Shown: positions 28,244-36,571 of the stretch, piece by piece
Layout of the letters: each line of letters starts with the position of its first letter
How positions within the stretch are numbered: position 1 is the stretch's first letter
From: Alphaproteobacteria bacterium
GTDB lineage: Bacteria > Pseudomonadota > Alphaproteobacteria > Caulobacterales > Aquidulcibacteraceae
Direction: 5' to 3'
DNA: 53,864 nucleotides
Assembly: GCA_027488965.1 (NCBI GenBank)
Contig: JAIYAO010000166.1
Location: 1 to 53,864, forward strand
Notes under the pieces: generated by a model
Told to the model about the DNA's origin: nothing
Database searches by the model: none
What the model saw: the letters and a program-made list of their open reading frames with translations, nothing else
Position numbers and translations under genes: made by a program

Positions 28244-28462
28244 TCCAGTGCTCCTGATTTCGGGCGCGACCCGATCCCGGGCCGCGCGGCGCGCATCGAT
28301 AGACGATAAGGCGCGGCGTGGTAAAGCCGGTTCGGCGCGACAAGGACGCCCTGTCCCCCACGCGGCCCAAAAGCGTCATGCCGCGCAAGATTTTGCCTCG
28401 CACGGCTTGGCCTGCGCCCGCCGGCGGGTATGGTGGGCAAAACGATCTGGGAGGAGAACAGC

Positions 28463-29191
28463 ATGGCGCGCGTTGCGTTGATCACCGGCGGTACACGGGG
28501 AATCGGTCTGGCGATCACGGAGGCCTTCCACAAGGCCGGCTACAAGGTCGCGGCCAACTACGCCGGCAACGACAAGGCCGCGAAGGCCGCCGAGGCGGAG
28601 ATGCCGGGCTTGAAGTGCTACAAGTGGGACGTGGGGGACTACGAGGCCTGCCAGGCCGGCATCCGCAAGGTGGAGGCCGATCTCGGCCCCGTGGACATCC
28701 TCGTCAACAACGCCGGCATCACCCGCGACGGATTCTTCCACAAGATGAACGTCGACCAGTGGCGCGAAGTCATCCGCGTCGATCTCGACAGCCTTTTCTA
28801 CATGACGCGCCCCCTGGTGGACGGCATGCGCACCCGCGGGTTCGGCCGCATCGTCAACATCAGCTCCATCAACGGCCAGAAGGGCCAGGCCGGGCAGGTG
28901 AACTATTCCGCCGCCAAGGCCGGCATGATCGGCTTCACCAAGGCGCTGGCGCAGGAAGGCGCCAACAAGGGCGTCACCGTGAACTGCATCTGCCCCGGCT
29001 ACATCGACACCGAGATGGTGGCGGCGATGCCGGAGGCGGCGCTGGCGAAAGTCGTGGCCACCATCCCCGCCGGCCGCCTCGGCCACGCGCCGGAAATCGC
29101 GCGCGCGGTGATGTTCCTCGCCAGCGACGACGCCGGCTTCATCACCGGCACGACGCTGACGGTGAACGGCGCGCAGTACATCGCGGGGTAG
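28463..29191 (+). CDS. phaB: Acetoacetyl-CoA reductase
   Basis: This 242-residue NADPH-dependent SDR reduces acetoacetyl-CoA to (R)-3-hydroxybutyryl-CoA for polyhydroxybutyrate. The G-G-T-R-G-I-G cofactor motif, N-N-A-G-I-T-R-D, Y-S-A-A-K-A-G (Tyr/Lys active site) and the PhaB-typical F-H-K-M, I-N-G-Q-K-G-Q and C-P-G-Y-I-D-T-E-M are present. GGGAGGAG precedes the ATG at 28463. phaA and phaC are not in this window, although their linkage varies between genomes. A second SDR gene follows 20 bases later on the same strand. Confidence 0.93.
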   Translation: MARVALITGGTRGIGLAITEAFHKAGYKVAANYAGNDKAAKAAEAEMPGLKCYKWDVGDYEACQAGIRKVEADLGPVDILVNNAGITRDGFFHKMNVDQWREVIRVDLDSLFYMTRPLVDGMRTRGFGRIVNISSINGQKGQAGQVNYSAAKAGMIGFTKALAQEGANKGVTVNCICPGYIDTEMVAAMPEAALAKVVATIPAGRLGHAPEIARAVMFLASDDAGFITGTTLTVNGAQYIAG

Positions 29192-29210
29192 CGCCAGAAA
29201 GGCGGACCGA

Positions 29211-29948
29211 ATGGCCGGTATCGAGGGCAAGGTCGTCGCCATCACCGGCGCAAGCAGCGGCATTGGTGAAGCGACGGCGCTCCTGCTCGCCGGTCAGGGC
29301 GCCAGCGTCGTGCTTGCCGCACGCAGGCTTGAACGTCTCGAATCCCTTGTCGCCCGCATTGGTGCGGCCGGCGGTCAGGCCACCTGCATCCGCACCGATG
29401 TGCGCCGGCGGGAAGATCTCGCCGGCCTTGTGGACGCTGCGTGCGCGCGGTTCGGCCGTCTGGACGTGCTTGTCGGCAACGCCGGCGTGATGCCGATCTC
29501 TCCGCTCGACGAGCTGCGCGTCGAGGACTGGGACGACATGATCGACGTGAACCTCAAGGGGTTTCTGTACGGCATCGCCGCAGCCCTGCCGGTGTTTCGT
29601 CGGCAGGGGGCTGGCCATTTCGTCAACATCGCCTCCACCGCCGGGCTCAAGACCGTGCCGAACCAGTCGGTGTATTCGGGCACCAAGTTCGCCGTGCGCG
29701 CCATCTCCGAGGGCTTGCGTCAGGAGGCCGGAGACAAGCTGCGCGTGACGATCATCTCGCCCGGCTTCGTGCGCACGGGCTTTGCGGACAATGTCACGAG
29801 CCCGGAGATCAGGGCGCAGCTCACCGCCGCGAGCGAGAGGTTCGCCATGGCGCCGGACGCGGTGGCCCGCGCCATCGCCTACGCGATCGAGCAGCCGGAC
29901 GATGTGGACGTGGGCGAGATCGTGGTGCGGCCCACCGCCCAGGCCTGA
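29211..29948 (+). CDS. SDR family oxidoreductase, YdfG-like
   Basis: This 245-residue NAD(P)-dependent classical SDR has G-A-S-S-G-I-G (residues 13-19), A-A-R-R-L-E-R-L (Arg pair favouring NADPH), G-N-A-G-V-M, and Y-S-G-T-K-F-A as the active site. The V-Y-S-G-T-K-F-A-V-R-A-I-S-E-G-L-R-Q-E stretch and the late D-V-D-V-G-E-I-V-V-R-P-T ending match the YdfG-like group of small oxidoreductases with broad specificity. It lies 20 bases after phaB and may be co-transcribed. The substrate is not predictable. Confidence 0.88.
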   Translation: MAGIEGKVVAITGASSGIGEATALLLAGQGASVVLAARRLERLESLVARIGAAGGQATCIRTDVRRREDLAGLVDAACARFGRLDVLVGNAGVMPISPLDELRVEDWDDMIDVNLKGFLYGIAAALPVFRRQGAGHFVNIASTAGLKTVPNQSVYSGTKFAVRAISEGLRQEAGDKLRVTIISPGFVRTGFADNVTSPEIRAQLTAASERFAMAPDAVARAIAYAIEQPDDVDVGEIVVRPTAQA

Positions 29949-29964
29949 CGACCGCGATCTCCCG

Positions 29965-31104
29965 TCACCCGCCCGCCTGCCACATCGCCATGATCATGGA
30001 GAACCCGCGGATGTCGCCGCTGGTGGTGCCGGCCATCTTGTTCATCACGTAGGCGTAGGTGGCGCGGGCATCCATGTCGACGATGGCGATGGAGCCGCCG
30101 TAGCCGCCCCAGTAGATCGAGTTGGGATTGACGAACGGCACGATGCCGCCCGACAGGCCAAAGCCCATGCCGTAGCGCACCGGCATGTTGAGCACGAGGT
30201 CCGTGCCCTCGATCTGCAGCTCCAGCGCCTTGCGGCAGCCCGCTTCCGATAGGAACTGGCGCCCGCCCGCCGCGCCGCCGTTGGCGAGGATGGTGTGAAT
30301 CAGCGCCACGGAGCGTGCGTTGCCCGTGCCGCCCGCGGCGGGGATTTCCGCGCCGCGCCACGCGCGCGTCTTCGTCTCGCCCACGTCGATGCCCGGATTG
30401 CCGGACATGTTGGATTGCACGAACGTCTCGTTGCGCAGCTCGCCCTGCGCCTGGCCCGGCGGCGGGGGCAAAAGCTCCGCCACGCGCGCATCTTCCGAGG
30501 CCGGCAGGCCGATGTGGAAATCGGCGCCCATGGGCTCTGCGATCTCTTCGCGGAACACCGTGCCCACGGTGCGCCCTGTGATCCGCCGGATCACCTCGCC
30601 CACCAGGTAGCCTTGCGTCAGCGCGTGGTAGCCGGGCGCCGTCCCGGGCGCCCAGTAAGGCGCCTGCGCGGCCAGAAGGGCGGTGCATTTTTCCCAGTCG
30701 TAGAGATCGGCCTTGGTCAGCGGCTCCTTCCAGCCGGAAAGCCCCGCCGAATGCGCCATCAGGTGGCTGACCTTCACGTCCGCCTTCCCGTTGGCGGCGA
30801 ACTCCGGCCAGTACTTCGCCACCGGCGCATCGAAATCGAGCTCGCCGCGGTCGGCGATCATCAGCGCGGTGAGCGCGGTCATCGTCTTGGTGGTCGAATA
30901 GACGTTGACGATGGTATCCCTCTGCCACGGCGCTGTTCTGGCGGGATCGGCATGGCCGCCCCAGAGGTCCACCACGATCTCGCCGTCCCTGGTGGCGCAG
31001 AACGCCGCGCCGATGTCGGCCCCGCTTTCAAGGTTCGCCGCGAACGCCGCGCGCACCGCCGCGTGGCGATCTCCAATCAGTCCCTGCACCAGTCCATCCG
31101 CCAC
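29965..31104 (-). CDS. Beta-lactamase-fold serine hydrolase, family VIII esterase-like
   Basis: This 379-residue protein has the class C beta-lactamase/EstB fold. The S-x-x-K motif is S-T-T-K (near residue 70) and the tyrosine motif is G-Y-H-A-L-T-Q-G-Y-L-V-G-E. W-G-G-Y-G-G-S near the C-terminus takes the place of K-T-G. No signal peptide is visible, so it is probably cytosolic, as usual for family VIII carboxylesterases. The start is GTG at 31104 with GGGAGGA six bases upstream; that SD is one arm of a hairpin (31113-31129). It converges on the SDR gene. The natural ester is unknown. Confidence 0.88.
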   Translation of the reverse strand: MADGLVQGLIGDRHAAVRAAFAANLESGADIGAAFCATRDGEIVVDLWGGHADPARTAPWQRDTIVNVYSTTKTMTALTALMIADRGELDFDAPVAKYWPEFAANGKADVKVSHLMAHSAGLSGWKEPLTKADLYDWEKCTALLAAQAPYWAPGTAPGYHALTQGYLVGEVIRRITGRTVGTVFREEIAEPMGADFHIGLPASEDARVAELLPPPPGQAQGELRNETFVQSNMSGNPGIDVGETKTRAWRGAEIPAAGGTGNARSVALIHTILANGGAAGGRQFLSEAGCRKALELQIEGTDLVLNMPVRYGMGFGLSGGIVPFVNPNSIYWGGYGGSIAIVDMDARATYAYVMNKMAGTTSGDIRGFSMIMAMWQAGG

Positions 31105-31112
31105 GCGCGTTC

Positions 31113-31129
31113 CTCCCGCTTTTCGGGAG
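31113..31129 (-). promoter_or_regulatory. Hairpin that sequesters the ribosome binding site of the esterase gene
   Basis: In the minus-strand leader, CTCCCG and CGGGAG pair perfectly around a five-base loop (AAAAG). The 3' arm contains the SD (GGGAGGA) of the GTG start at 31104. Folding would hide the SD; melting by heat, a protein or translation would free it. The pairing is seen; the control function is inferred. Confidence 0.5.
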
Positions 31130-31325
31130 ACCCTACAGGACGGCGGGCGGCGGCGTCATCCGGGGGGCTGGAAAGGAAAGCCGGGAAGGGCGCGTAAGAG
31201 ACGGGAAGCGGTTGGATCCGCCGATTATGTTTGGGCAATAGAATGGTGGGAGCGCGCCGAGGTGGGCGACCCCAATCTTGGCGGGCTCTCGGCGCGAGAG
31301 TATCATCGAGACATAGGAGGGACGC

Positions 31326-32036
31326 ATGGCAGGCTTCAGGGTAGCCCGGCACAAACTCTTCGCGCGAAGATTTTTGGCGCGGGCAGCAATGGCCCTTTTC
31401 CCGGAGGATCGCGCCAAGCGGCGTTCGTTCCATGATGCCGCGCTGGATGCGGGCGCGAAGCTCTATGCCGAGCGCGCCGACGCGCTCCCAGACGACGCGA
31501 GCCGTTTCCAGGAATGCCATAGGGCGCTCGTGTTGGCGGGTGTTCGATGCGCCACGCTCTTGGGGGTCGAACGTGCGACAGCGCTCAAAGCGATCGGGGA
31601 CGTCTACAGGGACTTGAGCCAAGACGTTCCCAGGCAGCGTTTCCAGATGCTTTTGACGTTTGCGCCAAACCCGTTGCGCATCCTGCAGAAAACCGGAACC
31701 GCAAAGGAACTCAGGCGCATGATGGGCCAGGACATGGTGGTCAAAGACGATGTCGGGCCAGAGCACTACGCGCTGGTCGTTGAGGGGTGCGCATACAACG
31801 ACTTTTTCAAGAGGCACGGCGAACCCGATGTCACCTTGGTGTTTTGTCAGGCGGATCGTGCCTGGATGGATGTCGTCAACCGCTCAAAGCGACGGCTTTC
31901 AGTCTCTCGCCCCAACACACAATCCACCGGCAGTTCTACCTGCATTTTCCGCTACGAGAACGCGTCGTCCCCTGTGAAGCCGAACGTCGATGTCGCGGCC
32001 TCGCACGCCGGCGATAGGGGTGGAGCGTCGGCTTAG
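31326..32036 (+). CDS. L-2-amino-thiazoline-4-carboxylate hydrolase-like protein
   Basis: This 236-residue protein matches the ATC-hydrolase-like family in its second half: H-Y-A-L-V-V-E-G-C-A-Y-N-D-F-F-K-R-H-G-E-P, then L-V-F-C-Q-A-D-R-A-W-M-D, then a final strand ending C-I-F-R-Y. Named members hydrolyse a thiazoline to cysteine, but many relatives have unknown substrates. AGGAGG precedes the ATG at 31326. The region from about 31200 to 32030 uses clearly more A/T-ending codons than its neighbours, which suggests horizontal acquisition. The tail after F-R-Y (about 45 residues) looks unstructured. There is no signal peptide. Confidence 0.75.
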   Translation: MAGFRVARHKLFARRFLARAAMALFPEDRAKRRSFHDAALDAGAKLYAERADALPDDASRFQECHRALVLAGVRCATLLGVERATALKAIGDVYRDLSQDVPRQRFQMLLTFAPNPLRILQKTGTAKELRRMMGQDMVVKDDVGPEHYALVVEGCAYNDFFKRHGEPDVTLVFCQADRAWMDVVNRSKRRLSVSRPNTQSTGSSTCIFRYENASSPVKPNVDVAASHAGDRGGASA

Positions 32037-32208
32037 AGCCAATCCTCGTCATCGCCCGCCAAGACAGCCGACGGATGGCGCGCCCATAGCATGCCGTCCC
32101 TATGCAGCAGCATTCGGCAAAGTTGACCCAACGGTACTGCGGCGCCGGGGCAACACCTGTGCGGGGAATGTGCCTAACGGCTGCGCACGTCTTGGCGCTG
32201 TCACGAAA

Positions 32209-32230
32209 CCGCCCGGTTCGGCGGGCTTTT
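32209..32230 (+). terminator. Terminator-like hairpin just before the DUF4908 gene
   Basis: CCGCC (32209-32213) and GGCGG (32220-32224) pair around a six-base loop and are followed by GC and TTTT (32227-32230). The ATG of the next gene is only ten bases later. It may end the ATC-hydrolase-like transcript or attenuate the downstream gene. The stem is short, so the call is moderate. Confidence 0.45.
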
Positions 32231-32239
32231 CCCTCCCCC

Positions 32240-33034
32240 ATGTCCACTGACACCGCGTCACACATCGGCGCGCGGGTGACCGGCGCGTTCGCCGCAGCCC
32301 TCGCGCTCACCGTCGCCCCCTCCGCCGCCGCGCAGACCCGCGAGTCCCCGCTCGCGCAGGGCCTGCTCGATCTCCCCGCCAACGACCGCCCTGCCGCCGA
32401 ACGCTACCAGACGCCGGACGGCCGGGTCCGGTTCGTGCTCGACCGGTCGGGCCAGCGGGCGGCGCTGGTAAAGTTCGAGGGCTCCGACGAGGTCCACGTC
32501 CTGCGCCCGGTGCCGGGCCCGCGCGGGGACGACATCTACAAGACGGACACGGGCGATGTGCTCCTGCGCGTCACCGCCATGGGCAGCGTCATCGTCTATA
32601 CCGATCCCGCCCGCATGGGCGCGCCCGCCACGCTGGCCGGCCGCTCCACCCCCATGGCGCCGCCCACCGCGCCGCAGGGCGGCCTGCAGGCCCGGATGGA
32701 GGCGATCCAGCGGGATCTCGCCCGCCGCGGCCGCCCGGTCACCTTCGCCGCCCCCGCCAACGTCACGGCCCCGGCCTCGGGCGTGGTGGCGGACGCCGCC
32801 GCCCGCGCCGCCGAGGGCCTCGCCGCCTCGCCGCAGGCCATGACCGTGCGCCGGGTGGTGATCCGCTACGGCGCCCAGCCGCACGCCGCGGTGGTCAACG
32901 AAAGCCTCACCATCACCGTCGCCCCGCAGATGGGCTACGCCGGCCGGCCCTCCGCCGCCGCCGTGAAAGCCGCCGTGGACCAGCCGCGCCGCGCCCCGGT
33001 GGAGACGGCCGCCGTTCAGGGGCCGGAGCGGTAG
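32240..33034 (+). CDS. Exported DUF4908-like protein
   Basis: This 264-residue protein has a signal peptide (residues about 10-30, ending A-A-A-Q). The mature N-terminus has R-Y-Q-T-P-D-G-R-V-R-F-V-L-D-R-S, A-L-V-K-F-E-G-S-D-E-V-H-V-L, then R-G-D-D-I-Y-K-T-D-T-G-D-V-L-L-R-V-T and S-V-I-V-Y-T, the layout I know from DUF4908 proteins of Caulobacter relatives. The second half is Ala/Pro-rich with an R-R-V-V-I-R-Y-G strand. No SD is visible before the ATG at 32240; the upstream bases are pyrimidine-rich and follow a terminator-like hairpin. The function is unknown. Confidence 0.75.
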   Translation: MSTDTASHIGARVTGAFAAALALTVAPSAAAQTRESPLAQGLLDLPANDRPAAERYQTPDGRVRFVLDRSGQRAALVKFEGSDEVHVLRPVPGPRGDDIYKTDTGDVLLRVTAMGSVIVYTDPARMGAPATLAGRSTPMAPPTAPQGGLQARMEAIQRDLARRGRPVTFAAPANVTAPASGVVADAAARAAEGLAASPQAMTVRRVVIRYGAQPHAAVVNESLTITVAPQMGYAGRPSAAAVKAAVDQPRRAPVETAAVQGPER

Positions 33035-33066
33035 GCTTCAGCCGGATTGGCAGCGCGGTCGCCCCG

Positions 33067-33693
33067 CTAGCCCGCATACCCGCCTTCATCCAGAAACCGT
33101 TGCTCTTCGGGGGTCATGGCCCGCCCGAGGATGGGGTTGCGGTGGGGAAAGCGGCCGAAGCGCGCGACGATGTCGCGGTGACGCTTCGCATTGGCGAAGT
33201 CCCTGCCGCCCAACCGCGCGCAGAGCCGCACGGACCGCTCCTGGTCGTCGAGCACTTCGGCGTGCGCGAACGGCAGGTAGAAGAACTTCTGCAGTTCGAG
33301 GGGCGGCGCGTGGTCGAAGCTCTTCTCGATGGCGATCGCGGCCGCCGCGCGCGCCTGCGGATCGGTGGCGTACATGCGCGGCGTGCCGCGAAAGGCGTTG
33401 CGGGGAAACTGGTCGAGCAGGATGACGAGGGCGAACGCGCCGTCGGGCGTTTCCAGCCATCCATCCAGGTCGCCGCGCGCGGCGCGCTCATGCAGGGCCA
33501 GAAACCTGTTGCGGAACGCCGCGTCGAAGGACGCGTCCTTTGCAAACCACCGCTCCGGTCCCGCATCGCACCAGAAGGCGACGACCTCGACGGCGGCCGC
33601 AGGCGCCTGCAGGTCCGCGGCACGGGCCTGGGGCGTCGCCGTCGCGCTGCCCAAGATGATCGCCAGTGTCATCAACGTGTTTCGCCAGGTCAT
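33067..33693 (-). CDS. DUF924 family protein with N-terminal signal sequence
   Basis: This 208-residue protein carries the DUF924 signature: V-V-A-F-W-C-D-A-G-P-E-R-W-F, L-I-L-L-D-Q-F-P-R-N-A-F-R-G-T-P-R-M-Y-A-T-D, F-F-Y-L-P-F-A-H-A-E and G-R-F-P-H-R-N-P-I-L-G-R. The fold is TPR-like and the function unknown. Most family members begin almost at the F-W motif. Here about 25 residues, T-L-A-I-I-L-G ending A-R-A, form a plausible signal peptide, suggesting export. The ATG at 33693 has GGAG six bases upstream, better than the ATG at 33714. It is divergent from a lysR gene, which may control it. Confidence 0.88.
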   Translation of the reverse strand: MTWRNTLMTLAIILGSATATPQARAADLQAPAAAVEVVAFWCDAGPERWFAKDASFDAAFRNRFLALHERAARGDLDGWLETPDGAFALVILLDQFPRNAFRGTPRMYATDPQARAAAAIAIEKSFDHAPPLELQKFFYLPFAHAEVLDDQERSVRLCARLGGRDFANAKRHRDIVARFGRFPHRNPILGRAMTPEEQRFLDEGGYAG

Positions 33694-33776
33694 GATGATC
33701 TCCAGCCCCGCCATCGGGGCGCGGCGGCAAAATCATCGCTTCTGGTTGCTGCATCAAATGGTGTAACTTCAGCAAT

Positions 33777-34700
33777 ATGCTGAACCAAACTGATCTTTCC
33801 CGGGTCGATCTCAACCTGCTCGTGCTGTTCGAGGCGGTGCTGGAGGAGGGGCACGTGGGGCGGGCGGCGGCGCGGCTCAATCTGTCGGCGTCGGCAGTCA
33901 GCCATGGCCTTTCGCGCCTGCGCGCGCTGCTGAACGATCCGCTGTTCCTGAAGCATCCGAAGGGCGTCGTCGCCACTGCGCGGGCGTGTGAACTCGCGGC
34001 GCCGGTGGGCGACATTCTCGCCCGCGTCCGCGCCGTCGTCGGGCAGGCTGAGCGGTTCGACCCCGCGCGCTCCACGCGGCGCTTCACCCTGGGCGCGCCG
34101 GACGGCGCCTCCGCGGTGATCCTGCCGCCGTTGCTTGCGCACATCGGACGCGAAGCCCCGGGCGTGGATCTCAGCGTGCGCGCCCTGATGCCGCAAGATG
34201 CGTTCGCCGATCTCGATGCCCGCGGCGTCGACATCGCCATCGCACCGCTTGTGGACATCCCGGCGCGGTTCGCCGCCGCGCTTCTCTACGACGAGGAGTT
34301 TGTCATCGCCATGCGCCACGGCCATCCGCTGGGCGCGCAGCCCACCCTCGCGGCGTACGCCGCGGCGGCCCACGTGCTGGTGTCGCTGTCTGGCGACCCG
34401 CACGGCAATGTCGACGACGATCTGAAGGCGCATGGCCTCGTGCGACGGGTGGCTGTGACGGCGCCGAGTTTTCTCTCTGCGCTGGCCATAGTGGGCGCCA
34501 CGGATCTCGTGGCGGCGATCCCGAAACGCCATGCCGAGATGTTCGCATCGCGCTTTGGCGTCGCCATTGCGCCCGCGCCTATTCCCGTCGGGCGCACGCC
34601 CCTGCAGGTCATCGCACCGCAGGTTGCGCTGCGCGATGCGGGGGTGGCTTGGCTGTTTGCGGCCGTGGCTGTCGCCGCGCGTCCGGACGCTAGCCCCTGA
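33777..34700 (+). CDS. LysR-family transcriptional regulator
   Basis: This 307-residue regulator has an N-terminal winged HTH (residues about 9-66: L-N-L-L-V-L-F-E-A-V-L-E-E-G, A-A-A-R-L-N-L-S-A-S-A-V-S-H-G-L-S-R-L-R) and a periplasmic-binding-like effector domain of the NodD/PnbR-like subgroup. The 83-bp gap to the divergent DUF924 gene contains TTGCTG (33746-33751) and CAGCAA (33770-33775), a 6-bp dyad with an 18-bp spacer that could be its binding site. LysR proteins usually control the divergent neighbour. Its stop overlaps the end of the glyoxalase II gene by 11 bases. Confidence 0.93.
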   Translation: MLNQTDLSRVDLNLLVLFEAVLEEGHVGRAAARLNLSASAVSHGLSRLRALLNDPLFLKHPKGVVATARACELAAPVGDILARVRAVVGQAERFDPARSTRRFTLGAPDGASAVILPPLLAHIGREAPGVDLSVRALMPQDAFADLDARGVDIAIAPLVDIPARFAAALLYDEEFVIAMRHGHPLGAQPTLAAYAAAAHVLVSLSGDPHGNVDDDLKAHGLVRRVAVTAPSFLSALAIVGATDLVAAIPKRHAEMFASRFGVAIAPAPIPVGRTPLQVIAPQVALRDAGVAWLFAAVAVAARPDASP

Positions 34701-35454
34701 ACGTGTTCTTCCCCTCGCGCAGCGCCGCGAACGCCGCGTGGTCCGGCTGGCCGGCAAGCCCCAGCGAGGCTTTCAGCAGCGGCGCGCGCAGGAAGGGGTT
34801 CGTCGCTTTCTCGCGTCCGAGCGTCATGGGCACGGTCGGCTTCTTCTCGGCGCGGAGGGCGGCGATCTCGGCGGCGCGGGCGAGGAGGTCGGCGTTGTCG
34901 GGGTCCACGTGCAGCGCGTACTTCGCGTTGCCCTCGGTGTACTCGTGCGCGCAGTAAAGGGTGAAGTCGTCGTGCAGGGCGGCGAGTTTCGTGAGGCTGT
35001 CCCAGAACTGCGGCGCCGTGCCCTCGAACATCTTGCCGCAACCCAGCGAGAACAGCGCATCGCCCACGAAGGCCACACGCTCTGCATCGAGCACGTAGGC
35101 GATATGGCCCAACGTGTGGCCGCCGACGTTGAGCACCCGCGCCGCATGGGCGCCGAGCGTGACGGTGTCGCCCTCGTCGACGATGCGGTCCGGCGCGTGG
35201 CCGATGCGCGTCACTTCCTGCGGGCCGGTGATGAACGCGCCGGTGGCGGCCTTGATCGCAGCGTTGCCGCCGGCATGGTCAGGGTGCCAGTGGGTGTTCC
35301 AGATCTGGGTGATCGTCCACCCCTCGCGCGCGGCGGCGGAAAGGATGGCGTCGGCGTCGGGTGTGTCGACGGCGGCGGTCTCGCCGCTGGCGTCGTCGTG
35401 GATGAGGAAGGCGTAGTTGTCGTCAAGGACAAGGAACTGGCGGATATGGATCAT
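34690..35454 (-). CDS. gloB: Hydroxyacylglutathione hydrolase (glyoxalase II)
   Basis: This 254-residue metallo-beta-lactamase-fold enzyme hydrolyses S-lactoylglutathione in methylglyoxal detoxification. The metal motif is T-H-W-H-P-D-H (His55, His57, Asp59, His60), where Trp replaces the more usual second His-context residue. G-H-T-L-G-H, D-A-L-F-S-L-G-C-G and the GloB-specific C-A-H-E-Y-T ... N-A-K-Y-A and the C-terminal N-P-F-L-R glutathione-binding part are present. The start ATG at 35454 gives the normal N-terminus (M-I-H-I-R-Q-F). It is divergent from the DUF2332 gene. Confidence 0.95.
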   Translation of the reverse strand: MIHIRQFLVLDDNYAFLIHDDASGETAAVDTPDADAILSAAAREGWTITQIWNTHWHPDHAGGNAAIKAATGAFITGPQEVTRIGHAPDRIVDEGDTVTLGAHAARVLNVGGHTLGHIAYVLDAERVAFVGDALFSLGCGKMFEGTAPQFWDSLTKLAALHDDFTLYCAHEYTEGNAKYALHVDPDNADLLARAAEIAALRAEKKPTVPMTLGREKATNPFLRAPLLKASLGLAGQPDHAAFAALREGKNTFRG

Positions 35455-35512
35455 GGGCGGGAGGTAGCACAGGCCCGGGCCCGTGTCGCGGCGCCGGGCC
35501 GGAGGAGGCTGC

Positions 35513-36565
35513 ATGCGTGAGGGATTGCTGGATCATTTCGCCCAGCAGGCGGGCTTTTGTGAGCTGTACGGGTCTCCGTTCACAGCGCGGCTGATCGAGG
35601 CGCTCGCCGCCGACATCGCCGCCGGCGGCCCCACGGCGGGCCTCATCGGGGACTGGTCGGGGTCGTTCCGCGCCGATGCGCTCTCGCTGCGGCTGACGGG
35701 CGCGCTGCATGCCGCGGTGCTGACGGGTCGCGCGCCGGCGCTCGCCGCGGCGTATCCCGCCGCGCGCGCCGACTGGACGATGGCGGAGGTCTGGCCGCTG
35801 GCGCGGGACTTCATCGCCGCCAACCCGGCTTGGATGGCGCAGTTCATCCAGTCGGCGCCGCAGACCAACGAGACGCGGCGCACCATCGCGCTGCTGGCCG
35901 GTTTTCTCGAGATCGCGAAGGCGCACGGCGCGCCCATGGACATCCTCGAGATCGGCGCCAGCGCCGGGCTCAACCTGCACTGGGACCGCTTCGCCTACCG
36001 CACCGCATCGTGGGCGTGGGGCGGGGAGAGCACGGTGAGGGTCGATACGGACTGGTCTGGGCCTTCGCCGCCGGTGGACGCAGACCTGCGGGTGCGCCAT
36101 CGCGCCGCGTGCGATCTGAACCCGCTCGACGTGCGAGACCCCGCGCAGCGGCTGCAGTTGCGCGCCTACATCTGGCCCGATCAGCCGGAGCGTCTCGCGC
36201 GCTTCGATGCGGCGGCGGACATGGCCATCGCAGCAGGCGTGCAGGTGGAGCGGGCGGATGCGGCCGCCTGGCTGGAAGCGAAGCTCGCGGCGCGCGCGGC
36301 AGATGCGGTGACGGTGGTGTACCACTCGGTATTCTACCAGTACCCGCCGCCCGAGACGCGCCAGCGCATCGCCGATGTGATCGCCGCTGCGGGCGCTGCG
36401 GGCCCCGCACCGCTGGTGTGGCTGCGGCTGGAGCCGGAGGCCGTCATCGGCGGACCGCGCGACAGTCTCAGGTTCGTGGTCGATACGGTCTCATGGCCCT
36501 GGGGCGCCCATCGCCTGCTGGCGGAGACGGACGGCCACGTGCGCTGGGTCAAGATGCCGGCGTAG
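35513..36565 (+). CDS. DUF2332 family protein
   Basis: This 350-residue protein starts with F-A-Q-Q-A-G-F-C-E-L-Y-G-S-P. It has the central N-E-T-R-R-T, I-L-E-I-G-A-S-A-G-L-N-L (residues about 144-155) and D-R-F-A-Y, plus V-Y-H-S-V-F-Y-Q-Y near the end, all hallmarks of DUF2332. The E-I-G-A-S-A-G-L-N motif looks like a SAM-binding loop, so a methyltransferase-related role is possible but unproven. GGAGGAGG lies four bases before the ATG at 35513. It is transcribed divergently from gloB and convergently with the mrp homologue. Confidence 0.88.
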   Translation: MREGLLDHFAQQAGFCELYGSPFTARLIEALAADIAAGGPTAGLIGDWSGSFRADALSLRLTGALHAAVLTGRAPALAAAYPAARADWTMAEVWPLARDFIAANPAWMAQFIQSAPQTNETRRTIALLAGFLEIAKAHGAPMDILEIGASAGLNLHWDRFAYRTASWAWGGESTVRVDTDWSGPSPPVDADLRVRHRAACDLNPLDVRDPAQRLQLRAYIWPDQPERLARFDAAADMAIAAGVQVERADAAAWLEAKLAARAADAVTVVYHSVFYQYPPPETRQRIADVIAAAGAAGPAPLVWLRLEPEAVIGGPRDSLRFVVDTVSWPWGAHRLLAETDGHVRWVKMPA

Positions 36566-36571
36566 GCAACG

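Noticed and set aside
24158-28309. Very long open frame antisense to argD and the M16 peptidase gene
   Set aside because: Its translation is Arg/His/Ala/Gly-rich low-complexity protein, while the opposite strand encodes clear, complete enzymes. Such mirror frames are normal in GC-rich genes.
31077-31817. 246-residue minus-strand frame over the ATC-hydrolase-like gene
   Set aside because: The plus strand has an SD, a recognisable family and conserved motifs; the minus frame has none of these.
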